From assembly GCA_045541475.1 (NCBI GenBank), contig JAZQJI010000019.1, positions 1 through 46,213 on the forward strand: a DNA stretch of 46,213 bases, written 5' to 3'. This DNA is from RGIG3077 sp045541475 (GTDB lineage Bacteria; Bacillota; Clostridia; Oscillospirales; Ruminococcaceae). The notes under the pieces were generated by a model. That model worked only from the letters and a program-made list of their open reading frames with translations, searched no databases and had not been told where the DNA came from. This document shows, piece by piece, positions 7,264 through 13,947 of this stretch. Each line of letters opens with the position of its first letter. Position 1 is the first letter of the stretch. The position numbers and the translations under genes were made by a program.

Positions 7264-7362
7264 AATTACACCTACTAAATTTTGATTGAAATAAAACATA
7301 TTTTTTACATTATACCACACTCCACAGATTTTAGCAATCAAAAAACTGTGATATATTCATGG

Positions 7363-7425
7363 AATTGATAACCGAAATTTTCGTGATAAAAAGAAAACGG
7401 ATATCACAAATGTGATATCCGTTAT
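7363..7425. repeat. Dispersed hairpin repeat copy 3
   Basis: GGAATTGATAACCGAAATTT and TCGTGATAAAA precede a perfect 13-base stem AACGGATATCACA/TGTGATATCCGTT (7396-7423). The left block is also found around 26156-26175 beside copy 6. Confidence 0.7.
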
Positions 7426-7509
7426 TGCTTTGCCGCTTTATACATCGATTTGAGCCGGTGATGCATCATGCATACACATTTCAAATCACTATTAATTTAC
7501 AGATCCGCA

Positions 7510-7742
7510 CTACCCTTCAAACCTTATTTCCGAACCCGAAACTGCCTTTTTAACAACAATCTTTTTGTCAATGCGTTCTTTCAGGTCGGCAACATGGGAG
7601 ATAACTCCTATGAGTCTGTTTCCGTCATTGGCAAGTGTTGCGAGCAACTCAAGAGCTTGATTAAGCGCTTTTTCATCAAGCGAGCCAAAGCCTTCATCTA
7701 CAAACATCGAGTCAAGGCGCACTAAGCCTAAGCACGGCGGCG
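7510..7742 (-). pseudogene. sbcC: Exonuclease SbcC, C-terminal remnant
   Basis: The last 69 residues of this frame carry the SbcC/Rad50-type ATPase end: RLDSMFVDEGFGSLDEKAL is the Walker B and D-loop, and LIGVISHVADLKERI contains the switch His. SbcC proteins are normally about 1,000 residues and pair with SbcD as a nuclease acting on DNA ends and hairpins. Here everything before the Walker B region is gone, including the signature motif and the coiled coil. The break lies near 7742, just before a terminator hairpin. The upstream part of the open frame (to 7818) is not homologous sequence. Confidence 0.8.
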
Positions 7743-7760
7743 GCGCAAAAAGAAAATATA

Positions 7761-7795
7761 AGCACGCAGAGTATAAATCTTCTGCGTGCTTTTTG
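7761..7795 (+). terminator. Terminator hairpin
   Basis: Perfect 10-base stem AGCACGCAGA/TCTGCGTGCT with the loop GTATAAATCT shortened to 10 bases, followed by TTTTTG. It lies where the sbcC homology stops. Confidence 0.7.
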
Positions 7796-7826
7796 TATGT
7801 TCGCAAAAATATGAACATTTAATTGC

Positions 7827-7855
7827 AAGTTGCATAGCAATATGCAACTTTTTTG
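7827..7855 (+). terminator. Hairpin before the RepA-like gene
   Basis: Perfect 10-base stem AAGTTGCATA/TATGCAACTT with a GCAA loop and a six-T tail, only about 35 bases before the ribosome site of the next gene. It may be a terminator or an attenuator in that gene's leader. Confidence 0.6.
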
Positions 7856-7889
7856 TTTTTTGCGCTACTTTTGAAAGGAATGTATTTCA

Positions 7890-9125
7890 ATGACAAATTT
7901 TTTAAAGTTACACAAGGAAATCTTAGAAAATAGCATGCTTAGCAATCGTGCGAAAATCCTCTTTGCTATGCTGTGCTCTCGACGTTCGCTCTCGCTCAGC
8001 CACGGATACGTTGATTCAAACGGTGAGCCGTATGTGTTCTGCTCGCCCGAATCGGCGGCCGTAAGCTTGAATTGCTCACGCAAGACAGCTATTGGTGCGC
8101 TGAAAAATCTTGCTGATTGTCAGCTCATAAATAAATGCGGAAAAAATCGCTATTACATAAAAAATATCAGTGGCAGCTTTGTGATGATTCCGCAGAGTGC
8201 TTTAGCTTTGGGTAACGACTGCGCCGTTCTGTATGCCTTTATTGCATCAAGAATACTTAATTCGCTCAAAACCTTTTGCGCATACAAGAATACTGAAATT
8301 CAAGCAGTACTTTCGTGCGGCAACAAAAAAGCCTGCGAACTGCTCTCCAAGCTTGAGGGCGAACAGCTCATCGAGGTGCGCAGGACACACGAGGGCAATG
8401 TTTTAAGCTTAACGGGAAAAATGGCAAAAATGACACTTCGCATAATTTCGGAAAAAATCGAAAAAATCAAAGCTAAAAAGTCCGAAAATGCGACTTCTTC
8501 TTTGCCTACCCGTGATGTGAATAACGAAAAATCAAAGTGTGAAAATTGCCAAAACCATAGTGTGATTTTTGCCACTAAAATAGATAAAGCTAAGTTAAAT
8601 AATATCAGTTATATCTCATCTATGGACGAAGCGAGAGATAAAATAGCTCAAAAATTATCTTTAAAAAATTATGATACTTACGCTACGCCTTACATCGAAG
8701 CAATCATGAGCATTGTGGAAAAGGCAGTCAGCACAAAAGGAAAAAGTATGTGGATTGCGGGCAAGCTGCGTCCTAAAATGGATGTTATTGAGAAGATTGC
8801 AAGTCTGAGCATGGCTGATATTGACGAAATATGCATGAATATTTCAAAGCGCAAAGGTATAATCAACCTTCAAAGCTATGTTTTTGCTTGCGTTATGAAT
8901 GCCACACCTTCGGCAGAAAACGACAATCAGCATAGCTATGATTTGAGCAAGTTAAGGTCGGTTTTCGAAATCGACGCACCGTCACCGAACGCTGTTCCGT
9001 CAGCGGATTATGTAAGAAGGCATAGCTATGATTTGAATAAGCTTAAATCTGTTATATCAAGTGCGCCTAAACACTCATACGACCTTGAAGCGTTTGAGAG
9101 GTTGGCAATCGGCGCAACATTTTAG
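7890..9125 (+). CDS. RepA-like replication initiator
   Basis: The 411-residue protein has the winged-helix N-terminus of Firmicutes plasmid replication initiators: LHKEILENSMLSNRAKILFA at 6-25, then a second helix-turn-helix stretch SAAVSLNCSRKTAIGALKNL at about 54-73. A long charged linker (about 175-230) leads to a C-terminal part with three short repeats, HSYDLSKL, HSYDLNKL and HSYDLEAF. Proteins of this type bind origin repeats on plasmids and some integrative elements. In chromosomal sequence it marks an integrated or decayed plasmid-like element. Start ATG 7890 follows AAAGGAATG. It is followed by a GTGTCC hairpin and two toxin-antitoxin pairs, also typical plasmid cargo. Confidence 0.7.
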   Translation: MTNFLKLHKEILENSMLSNRAKILFAMLCSRRSLSLSHGYVDSNGEPYVFCSPESAAVSLNCSRKTAIGALKNLADCQLINKCGKNRYYIKNISGSFVMIPQSALALGNDCAVLYAFIASRILNSLKTFCAYKNTEIQAVLSCGNKKACELLSKLEGEQLIEVRRTHEGNVLSLTGKMAKMTLRIISEKIEKIKAKKSENATSSLPTRDVNNEKSKCENCQNHSVIFATKIDKAKLNNISYISSMDEARDKIAQKLSLKNYDTYATPYIEAIMSIVEKAVSTKGKSMWIAGKLRPKMDVIEKIASLSMADIDEICMNISKRKGIINLQSYVFACVMNATPSAENDNQHSYDLSKLRSVFEIDAPSPNAVPSADYVRRHSYDLNKLKSVISSAPKHSYDLEAFERLAIGATF

Positions 9126-9184
9126 CAAAATACACAAATACCACTATATACGCAAAACGTTGTTTTTGTGTGATTTGTGAATTT

Positions 9185-9206
9185 GTGTCCATTTGGACAC
9201 GTTTTT
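9185..9206 (+). terminator. GTGTCC/GGACAC hairpin, copy 1
   Basis: GTGTCC, ATTT, GGACAC (9185-9200) followed by GTTTTT. Identical hairpins close the next two operons. Confidence 0.75.
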
Positions 9207-9210
9207 ATGA

Positions 9211-9252
9211 TAATATGCTTGACAATCGGCATATTATGTAGTACAATGTACT
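9211..9252 (+). promoter_or_regulatory. Promoter and operator of the first toxin-antitoxin pair
   Basis: TTGACA (9219-9224), 17 bases, TACAAT (9242-9247). Two palindromes overlap it: TAATATGC/GCATATTA around the -35 (9211-9218 and 9229-9236) and AGTAC-AAT-GTACT across the -10 (9240-9252). Type II antitoxins usually repress their own operon from such sites. Confidence 0.75.
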
Positions 9253-9271
9253 AAAGAGAGGAGCTGATATT

Positions 9272-9493
9272 ATGGCATTTTCTATCAGATTAACTGAACA
9301 GGAAAAGGAATTAGCTGAAAGCTATGCAAAACTTCATTCCATGTCGCTCGGCGAAGCGTTTAAAAGAGCTTTGTTTGAAAAAATTGAAGATGAATACGAT
9401 ATAGCTATTGCGGATGAAGCCTATAATGAATATTTGAAAAGTGGGAAAAAAAGTGTACCTATCGAACAGCTTTGGAAGGAACTTGATTTATGA
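9272..9493 (+). CDS. relB: Antitoxin, RelB/DinJ-like
   Basis: The 73-residue protein opens MAFSIRLTEQEKELAESYAK, a ribbon-helix-helix DNA-binding end, and finishes with an acidic toxin-binding tail (SVPIEQLWKELDL). It should neutralise the RelE-like protein encoded next and, with it, repress the promoter at 9211-9252. AGAGAGGAG precedes ATG 9272. The stop overlaps the toxin start by four bases (ATGA), ensuring that antitoxin is made first. The gene symbol names the family, not a proven orthologue. Confidence 0.85.
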   Translation: MAFSIRLTEQEKELAESYAKLHSMSLGEAFKRALFEKIEDEYDIAIADEAYNEYLKSGKKSVPIEQLWKELDL

Positions 9494-9756
9494 CATACAG
9501 GGTTGAAACCACGGTTGCCTTTGATAGAGAATTTAAAAAGCTTGACAAATACACGCAAAAGATGATTAAAGCTTGGATTGAAAAGAATTTGATTAATTGT
9601 GAAAATCCGAGGCGTCATGGCAAAGGTTTAACAGCTAACAGAAGCGGACAATGGAGATATCGTATCGGAGATTATCGACTGATTTGCTGTATTGAAGATG
9701 AAAAATTGGTGATTTTGGCGTTATCTGTAGGACATAGACGTGAAATCTATAACTAA
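9490..9756 (+). CDS. relE: Toxin, RelE/ParE superfamily
   Basis: The 88 residues show the RelE fold signature: FDREFKKLDKYTQKMIKAWI as the first helices, then RHGKGLTANRSGQWRYRIGD and YRLICCIEDEKLVILALSVG, the central strands with the conserved Arg residues, and the end HRREIYN. RelE-type toxins usually cut mRNA at the ribosome; ParE-type members act on gyrase. The GQWRYRIGDYRLIC and VGHRREIY pattern favours the RelE branch. It forms an overlapping operon with its antitoxin, closed by the GTGTCC hairpin at 9776. Confidence 0.88.
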   Translation: MTYRVETTVAFDREFKKLDKYTQKMIKAWIEKNLINCENPRRHGKGLTANRSGQWRYRIGDYRLICCIEDEKLVILALSVGHRREIYN

Positions 9757-9775
9757 CTGAACATTACTTGCAAGT

Positions 9776-9797
9776 GTGTCCATTTGGACACGTTTTT
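9776..9797 (+). terminator. GTGTCC/GGACAC hairpin, copy 2
   Basis: The same six-base stem and ATTT loop as at 9185, followed by GTTTTTT, directly after the toxin gene. Confidence 0.75.
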
Positions 9798-9848
9798 TAA
9801 AGGCACAAAAACACAGCATGAATTTTGCGTATTATTTTGCGAAAACTA

Positions 9849-9898
9849 TTGACAAACGCTTTTGCGTACGCTATAATATAAATATAGAAAGCGTACGC
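9849..9898 (+). promoter_or_regulatory. Promoter and operator of the second toxin-antitoxin pair
   Basis: TTGACA (9849-9854), 17 bases, TATAAT (9872-9877): a near-consensus promoter. The palindrome GCGTACGC occurs twice, at 9864-9871 touching the -10 and at 9891-9898 just past the likely start, 27 bases apart. This is the expected layout for cooperative repression by a Phd/YefM-type antitoxin. Confidence 0.8.
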
Positions 9899-9921
9899 TA
9901 TTAAGTACAAGGAGTGGTTTT

Positions 9922-10170
9922 ATGCTTAATATCAATATTACAAATTTCAGAAAAAACATTTACGGCGTTTTGGAACAGACAATAAAATATAACGAACCGG
10001 TTAATATCAGCACTAAAACAGGAAATGCAGTTGTGATGAGCGAAGAAGATTACAATAGCATTATGGAAACGCTGCACCTTTCTTCGATTGAAGGAATGAA
10101 AGAAAAAATCGTGGACGGTATGAATACTCCCCTATCCGAGTGCGTTGACAGCTCAGAGGTTGAATGGTGA
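9922..10170 (+). CDS. yefM: Antitoxin, Phd/YefM family
   Basis: The 82-residue protein has the Phd/YefM pattern: MLNINITNFRKNIYGVLEQT, then VNISTKTGNAVVMSEEDYNS, the region that forms the DNA-binding dimer, and an acidic, flexible C-terminus (LSECVDSSEVEW) that would wrap the toxin. AAGGAGTGG precedes ATG 9922. It should bind the paired GCGTACGC sites upstream. It overlaps the toxin gene, so both come from one transcript. The family call is firm; the gene symbol is by similarity only. Confidence 0.88.
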   Translation: MLNINITNFRKNIYGVLEQTIKYNEPVNISTKTGNAVVMSEEDYNSIMETLHLSSIEGMKEKIVDGMNTPLSECVDSSEVEW

Positions 10171-10433
10171 TGTATAAAATCGTATATACCAAAACAGCGC
10201 TGAAAGACATTCCAAAACTAAAATCGGCGCATCTTGACAAAACTGCAAAAGAGCTTATAGAACTCCTAAAAGTCAACCCTTTCGAAAATCCGCCAAGGTA
10301 TGAAAAGCTAATAGGCGATTTGGACGGTGCGTATTCAAGACGCATTAATGTGAAGCATAGACTTGTATATCAAGTTTATGAAGAAGAAAAAACAGTAAAA
10401 ATCATTAGTTTATGGTCACATTACGAAAGATAA
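10170..10433 (+). CDS. yoeB: Toxin, Txe/YoeB family
   Basis: The 87-residue protein matches YoeB-type ribosome-dependent mRNA endonucleases: MYKIVYTKTALKDIPKLK, the ENPPRYEKLIGDLDGAYSRR block, and the end INVKHRLVYQVYEEEK with ISLWSHYER, which carries the conserved Arg, His and Tyr of the active site. Start choice is open: ATG 10164 or ATG 10170; the second gives the usual family start and better spacing from GAGGT. The GTGTCC hairpin at 10443 closes the operon. It pairs with the YefM-like antitoxin immediately upstream. Confidence 0.88.
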   Translation: MYKIVYTKTALKDIPKLKSAHLDKTAKELIELLKVNPFENPPRYEKLIGDLDGAYSRRINVKHRLVYQVYEEEKTVKIISLWSHYER

Positions 10434-10442
10434 TTACTCTAC

Positions 10443-10463
10443 GTGTCCATTTGGACACATTTT
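10443..10463 (+). terminator. GTGTCC/GGACAC hairpin, copy 3
   Basis: Same stem and loop as the copies at 9185 and 9776, followed by ATTTTTC, ten bases after the toxin stop codon. Confidence 0.75.
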
Positions 10464-10480
10464 TCAAAACACAAGAACCC

Positions 10481-10547
10481 TCGTGATAAAACAAAAATCG
10501 GGCCCCACAAAGTGAAGCCCGAAAATGTTGTGCCGCAATCATGCGGC
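10481..10547. repeat. Dispersed hairpin repeat copy 4
   Basis: TCGTGATAAAACAAAA, stem TCGGGC.CCAC/GTG..GCCCGA (10498-10522), GAAAATGTTG, then a second hairpin GCCGC-AATCAT-GCGGC. It matches copy 6 at 26071 block for block, and the second stem has changed on both sides, which suggests that RNA or DNA pairing is under selection. Confidence 0.7.
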
Positions 10548-10614
10548 TGGGTGTTTTGAACTTAATGACACGAATGAAAAGTGCCTGAAAACTTAGATTT
10601 CTATCCGATAACAA

Positions 10615-11016
10615 TCAGATTTCTAATGTATTAGCATATTCTTGTAATATGCGATTTATCTGCTCTTCATTTTCATAAAAAACATCATCACACTGGTCTA
10701 AAATTTCTTCCGCTTCTTCATCTTCTTTTTCTTCTAATATCAAATCTGCCTTATATGCTTTTTGAAGATTCTCTCTTAAAAGCGGTGTAAGAATTTCTTC
10801 CAAAGCAGACATTTCTTTTTTCAAATCACTTACATTATCTACATTGCAAAAATACTGACTGTGCCCACCGTTATTAATTTCACTTTGATAGGTCATTAGT
10901 TCAGTATAAGGTGATTTTGTTTTTTCTTCTGTCCACAATTCCCACATCTTATTCCATTTAAGTTGTTCTTCTGTCAATTCAACTTTCTTTTTCTTAAATA
11001 TATCAAACAAACCCAT
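10615..11016 (-). CDS. DMP19-like (DUF4375) protein
   Basis: The 133-residue protein starts at ATG 11016 behind AAGGAG. A basic, lysine-rich N-terminus (FDIFKKKKVELTEEQLKW) is followed by the family hallmark YQSEINNGGHSQYFCN, near residues 44-59, and then acidic helices (LILEEKEDEEAEEILDQCDD). The EIxNGG-x-x-QYFxN motif is the signature of the DMP19/DUF4375 fold, which includes DNA-mimic proteins and, in many genomes, probable immunity proteins. The acidic second half fits a DNA-mimic surface. Its partner is not evident; neighbours are a YoeB toxin pair and a tRNA. Confidence 0.75.
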   Translation of the reverse strand: MGLFDIFKKKKVELTEEQLKWNKMWELWTEEKTKSPYTELMTYQSEINNGGHSQYFCNVDNVSDLKKEMSALEEILTPLLRENLQKAYKADLILEEKEDEEAEEILDQCDDVFYENEEQINRILQEYANTLEI

Positions 11017-11156
11017 AAAATCAACTCCTTGGGTATATTATAACATAAAAGCGGCGAAGCCGCAATACTTCTTCACTATTCACTATTACCTCTTACTTTC
11101 CAAAAATCCCGTCCTTGAATTTTTCGTGAAAAGTGAAGAGTGAAAAGGTAATAAGT

Positions 11157-11190
11157 AAAAATCCCGCCCACTTACGTGAACGGGATTTTT
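11157..11190 (-). terminator. Terminator of the tRNA-Thr transcript
   Basis: Ten-base stem AAAAATCCCG (11157-11166)/CGGGATTTTT (11181-11190), with a T-run on the minus strand directly behind the tRNA. The flanking 11070-11156 holds loose inverted copies of a GTGAAGAGTGAAAA-type stretch. Confidence 0.75.
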
Positions 11191-11265
11191 GGAGCTGTTT
11201 ATCGGATTCGAACCGACGACCTCTTCCTTACCAAGGAAGTGCTCTGCCTGCTGAGCTAAAACAGC
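11190..11265 (-). tRNA. tRNA-Thr (anticodon GGT)
   Basis: The minus strand folds as a complete cloverleaf of 76 bases: acceptor GCTGTTT/AAACAGC, D arm TAGCTCAGCAGGCAGAGCA, anticodon arm CTTCC-TTGGTAA-GGAAG, T arm GTCGG-TTCGAAT-CCGAT, and the encoded TCCA end. The anticodon GGT reads ACC, threonine. Confidence 0.95.
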
Positions 11266-11381
11266 ACTCAACGCATAATATTATACTCCATATCACCATG
11301 TTTGTCAATACCCTTTGTTAAAAAAAATCAAGATGCATAAATATTTACGCGCTGTTATTTGGCAGTATTACACGCCTTAAA

Positions 11382-12635
11382 TCAAAGTTCCTCAGCAATA
11401 AAATTAAAAGCGCATGGCGCAGCAGTTTTTTGGCCGTTTCTTGCAGTTAAATCGTTTGTAAGCAAACTGCATATATTAACCGAACTGTTTCCGTAACGGC
11501 TGCGTATTTCTTCAACTGCATTTTCAATTTTGTTAAGTTTTAAATGCCTTTCAAAGTCGTTTTCAAAACTTAATTGAATAGGCTGAAACAGGTGTGTAAG
11601 ATTAATCGCACGCACAGTAATGCTGCGTATTGGCCTTGAAAAATCATAAGTATGCAAAAAAAGCTTTATCGACTTTTCGCTAATTTCACGAAAATTCTGT
11701 GTTGGAATATCAAGCTCACACTGAAGCTGCTTTGTGTGCAATTCGCAATCTCTTACCGAAAGTTGAACGCTTTTTGCACACAATCCGTATTTGCGGAGCC
11801 GATGCGAAATATCCTGCGATAAATCATAAATCACGCATTTTACATCGTTTAAATCCTCAATATCACGCACTGCAGTTGTGCCATGCCCCACGCTTTTTAT
11901 AATTCTGCCATTATTTTGGGGATCAACCGCAGAATTATCCATTCCATTGGCATAGCGCCACATACGCAGACCGTTAACACCAAAACGGCGTTGCAAAAAC
12001 TCGCATGAAGTATGCGCCAGATCACCAATTGTATATATGCCCAGATTATTCAGCGTACGCTTTGTGCTGCGCCCAATACCAAGCATTTCCGAAGCATCAA
12101 GGTGAAAAATCTGCTTTTCAAAACTCTCTTTTGATATTACCGTAACCGCATCGGGTTTTTTCATATCAGAGCCAAGCTTTGCAAAAACCTTGTTGAAGCT
12201 TACACCTACCGATATGGTTAGTCCAATCTCGCGCTTTACCGTCTGCCTGATTTCCTCAGCAATTTCGTAACCTGATTTGCCAAAAAGACGCATACTCGGC
12301 GTAATATCAAGCCAGGCTTCATCAATTCCAAACGGCTCAATAATGTCGGTATATCTTGAATATATAATACGGGCAAATTGTGAATATTTTGCGTATTGTT
12401 CGTAATGCGGCTCAACAATAATCAATTGCGGGCATTTTTGCTTTGCCTGCCATATTACTTCTCCCGTAGCAACGCCATAAGATTTTGCCAAATCCGATTT
12501 TGCCAGAACTATACCGTGTCTGTCTTCGGTTTTGCCGCACACAGCAACAGCTTTTCCTTTTAATTCCGGGTTAAGCATAATTTCTACCGATGCAAAGTAT
12601 GAATTTAAATCACAGTGTAAAATTGTTCTTTCCAT
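11382..12635 (-). CDS. dinB: Y-family DNA polymerase (DinB/UmuC type)
   Basis: The 417-residue protein is a full-length translesion polymerase. The palm motifs are present: ILHCDLNSYFASVE with the first metal-binding Asp, and EPFGIDEAWLDIT with the catalytic Asp-Glu pair. VGVSFNKVFAKLGSDMKKPD and the helix-hairpin-helix region LGIGRSTKRTLNNLGIYTIG follow, then the little-finger domain after about residue 240. It copies past damaged bases, with low fidelity. The wording (DLNSYFAS, DEAWLD) is that of the Firmicutes branch often carried with a regulator. It is divergent from an XRE repressor and an ImmA-type protease with face-to-face promoters between them, which points to damage-induced control. 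No beta-clamp peptide was identified with confidence. Confidence 0.92.
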   Translation of the reverse strand: MERTILHCDLNSYFASVEIMLNPELKGKAVAVCGKTEDRHGIVLAKSDLAKSYGVATGEVIWQAKQKCPQLIIVEPHYEQYAKYSQFARIIYSRYTDIIEPFGIDEAWLDITPSMRLFGKSGYEIAEEIRQTVKREIGLTISVGVSFNKVFAKLGSDMKKPDAVTVISKESFEKQIFHLDASEMLGIGRSTKRTLNNLGIYTIGDLAHTSCEFLQRRFGVNGLRMWRYANGMDNSAVDPQNNGRIIKSVGHGTTAVRDIEDLNDVKCVIYDLSQDISHRLRKYGLCAKSVQLSVRDCELHTKQLQCELDIPTQNFREISEKSIKLFLHTYDFSRPIRSITVRAINLTHLFQPIQLSFENDFERHLKLNKIENAVEEIRSRYGNSSVNICSLLTNDLTARNGQKTAAPCAFNFIAEEL

Positions 12636-12675
12636 ATTATTTTAACCTAATGCAAATATTTTTTTGATTTTTATC

Positions 12676-12762
12676 TTGACAAATACACTAATGTATGTTA
12701 TACTCGTAATACGAACAATACGAGCGTATTTGCATTGTAACACATTCGCCGAACATTGTCAA
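12676..12762. promoter_or_regulatory. Face-to-face promoters with central operator
   Basis: Plus strand: TTGACA (12676-12681), 17 bases, TATACT (12699-12704), for the XRE gene. Minus strand: TTGACA (12762-12757), 17 bases, TACAAT (12739-12734), for the polymerase. The two likely start sites (about 12711 and 12727) face each other about 16 bases apart. Between them lies CTCGTA...TACGAG (about 12703-12724), a dyad suited to one repressor dimer controlling both. Both leaders cross the opposing promoter. Confidence 0.75.
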
Positions 12763-12831
12763 GGCTTTTTACGAATTTTTTGTTCGCAAAACTTTAGTGC
12801 AAATAAATACAGAAAGCAGGTATCATAAATC

Positions 12832-13227
12832 ATGGATATCAAGGACAGAATAAAATCATTGCGCAAACAGCACGGCATGACGCAAACGCAGCTTGCTGAT
12901 TTGCTTGGCGTAACCTTACGCTGTGTGCAGAATTACGAATCCGGCGCAAGATACCCCAGACGCAATATTATTGAAAAAATATGCGGTGTATTTAACGTTT
13001 CGCACGAATTTTTATTAAGCGGCACCGCAAGTGGTGAGAGTGAAGATTTGCAAAAGTTTTTGGAAAGTGCGGGTATGATTTTTGCAGGCGGAAAATTATC
13101 CGAAGAGGATAAAGATAAGGTTATGATAGCTTTGCAGAAGATTTACTGGGAAGCAAAGGAAATCAAAAACGCCGAGAAGGAGTCATCAAAACCTGCGCAG
13201 ACCGATGATAATCAGAACGAGAATTGA
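12832..13227 (+). CDS. XRE-family transcriptional repressor (ImmR-like)
   Basis: The 131-residue protein carries an N-terminal helix-turn-helix of the Cro/CI type: RIKSLRKQHGMTQTQLADLL then GVTLRCVQNYESGARYPRRN, residues about 6-60. The second half (EDLQKFLESAGMIFAGGKLS and a charged helix) is probably for dimer formation or for recognition by the protease. AGAAAGCAGG precedes ATG 12832. It lies in an operon with an ImmA/IrrE-type metalloprotease, the pairing known from ICEBs1 (ImmR/ImmA) and, in a related form, from Deinococcus (DdrO/IrrE), where the protease cuts the repressor after DNA damage. Likely operator: the dyad at 12703-12724. Confidence 0.87.
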   Translation: MDIKDRIKSLRKQHGMTQTQLADLLGVTLRCVQNYESGARYPRRNIIEKICGVFNVSHEFLLSGTASGESEDLQKFLESAGMIFAGGKLSEEDKDKVMIALQKIYWEAKEIKNAEKESSKPAQTDDNQNEN

Positions 13228-13237
13228 GGTGTAACCA

Positions 13238-13744
13238 ATGTCATGCAGCACAATTTACAATATGGTTGCACAATTATCAAAACGGCACAGGACAACTTGC
13301 CCCGATGAGCTTGCGCAATGTTTGGGCATTAATGTGCGCTATGATGATTTAGGCTCTTTAAAAGGGCTTTACACCGTAATTGACGATTGCCGTTTTATTC
13401 TTGTTAACAACCAGCTTGAAGAAGAAATGCAAAACGTTGTAATTGCACATGAAATAGGGCACGACCAACTGCACAGACAGCTTGCGCAAAACGAAAATTT
13501 TCAGGAATTTTCGCTTTTTGATATGACAAGCAAGCCCGAAAAGGAAGCAAACATTTTTGCGGCAAATCTGCTTATTTCCGATGATGATATTCTCGAAAAT
13601 GCACGCTGCGGATATTCAACAGAGGATATTGCAAAAATTTTATCCGTTCCGCACGCACTGCTCATCATAAAAATGATGAACATGAACACACGCAATTACA
13701 AGTTTAATATCCCTTTTATACCCAAAGCGGATTTTTTACGATAG
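13238..13744 (+). CDS. ImmA/IrrE-type metallopeptidase
   Basis: The 168-residue protein has the zinc-binding motif in VVIAHEIGHDQLHRQ (HExxH, near residues 70-74) and the downstream Glu in KPEKEANIFAANLLIS, the standard arrangement of the ImmA/IrrE family. It is 10 bases behind the repressor gene, with GAGGTG before ATG 13238. The expected role is to cleave the XRE repressor on a DNA-damage or similar signal and so release the polymerase gene. That is inferred from the known ImmR/ImmA and DdrO/IrrE pairs; the signal here is unknown. The C-terminal part (SVPHALLIIKMMNM) fits a short helical recognition domain. Confidence 0.9.
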   Translation: MSCSTIYNMVAQLSKRHRTTCPDELAQCLGINVRYDDLGSLKGLYTVIDDCRFILVNNQLEEEMQNVVIAHEIGHDQLHRQLAQNENFQEFSLFDMTSKPEKEANIFAANLLISDDDILENARCGYSTEDIAKILSVPHALLIIKMMNMNTRNYKFNIPFIPKADFLR

Positions 13745-13749
13745 CGAGC

Positions 13750-13786
13750 AAATGCCTTCGGTTTAATCCGAGGGCATTTTTGTTTT
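13750..13786 (+). terminator. Terminator of the repressor-protease operon
   Basis: AAATGCCTTCGG (13750-13761) pairs with CCGAGGGCATTTTT (13768-13781), with a T-rich tail. Confidence 0.85.
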
Positions 13787-13905
13787 TTAATATTTTTGCA
13801 TTATTAAAACCAAGTTTTTTCCACATAATTGCCCTATATATTGCTTATACATAAATTAACAAAAAAATATTTCGCTAAATACTTTATTTTTTCAGAAATA
13901 TTATG

Positions 13906-13911
13906 TATAAT
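13906..13911 (+). promoter_or_regulatory. Probable -10 of the pfl operon
   Basis: TATAAT at 13906-13911, about 37 bases before the start codon, in a very AT-rich stretch. The -35 (TTTATT, 13883-13888) is weak, so an activator or another control is likely. Confidence 0.5.
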
Positions 13912-13947
13912 ATAGATGTAGATAAAGATTAATGGGAGATTTTATAT

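Noticed and set aside
9185..10463. Three identical palindromes as a CRISPR-like array
   Set aside because: They are 16 bases long and hundreds of bases apart with genes between; no spacers and no cas genes. No CRISPR array was seen in the window.
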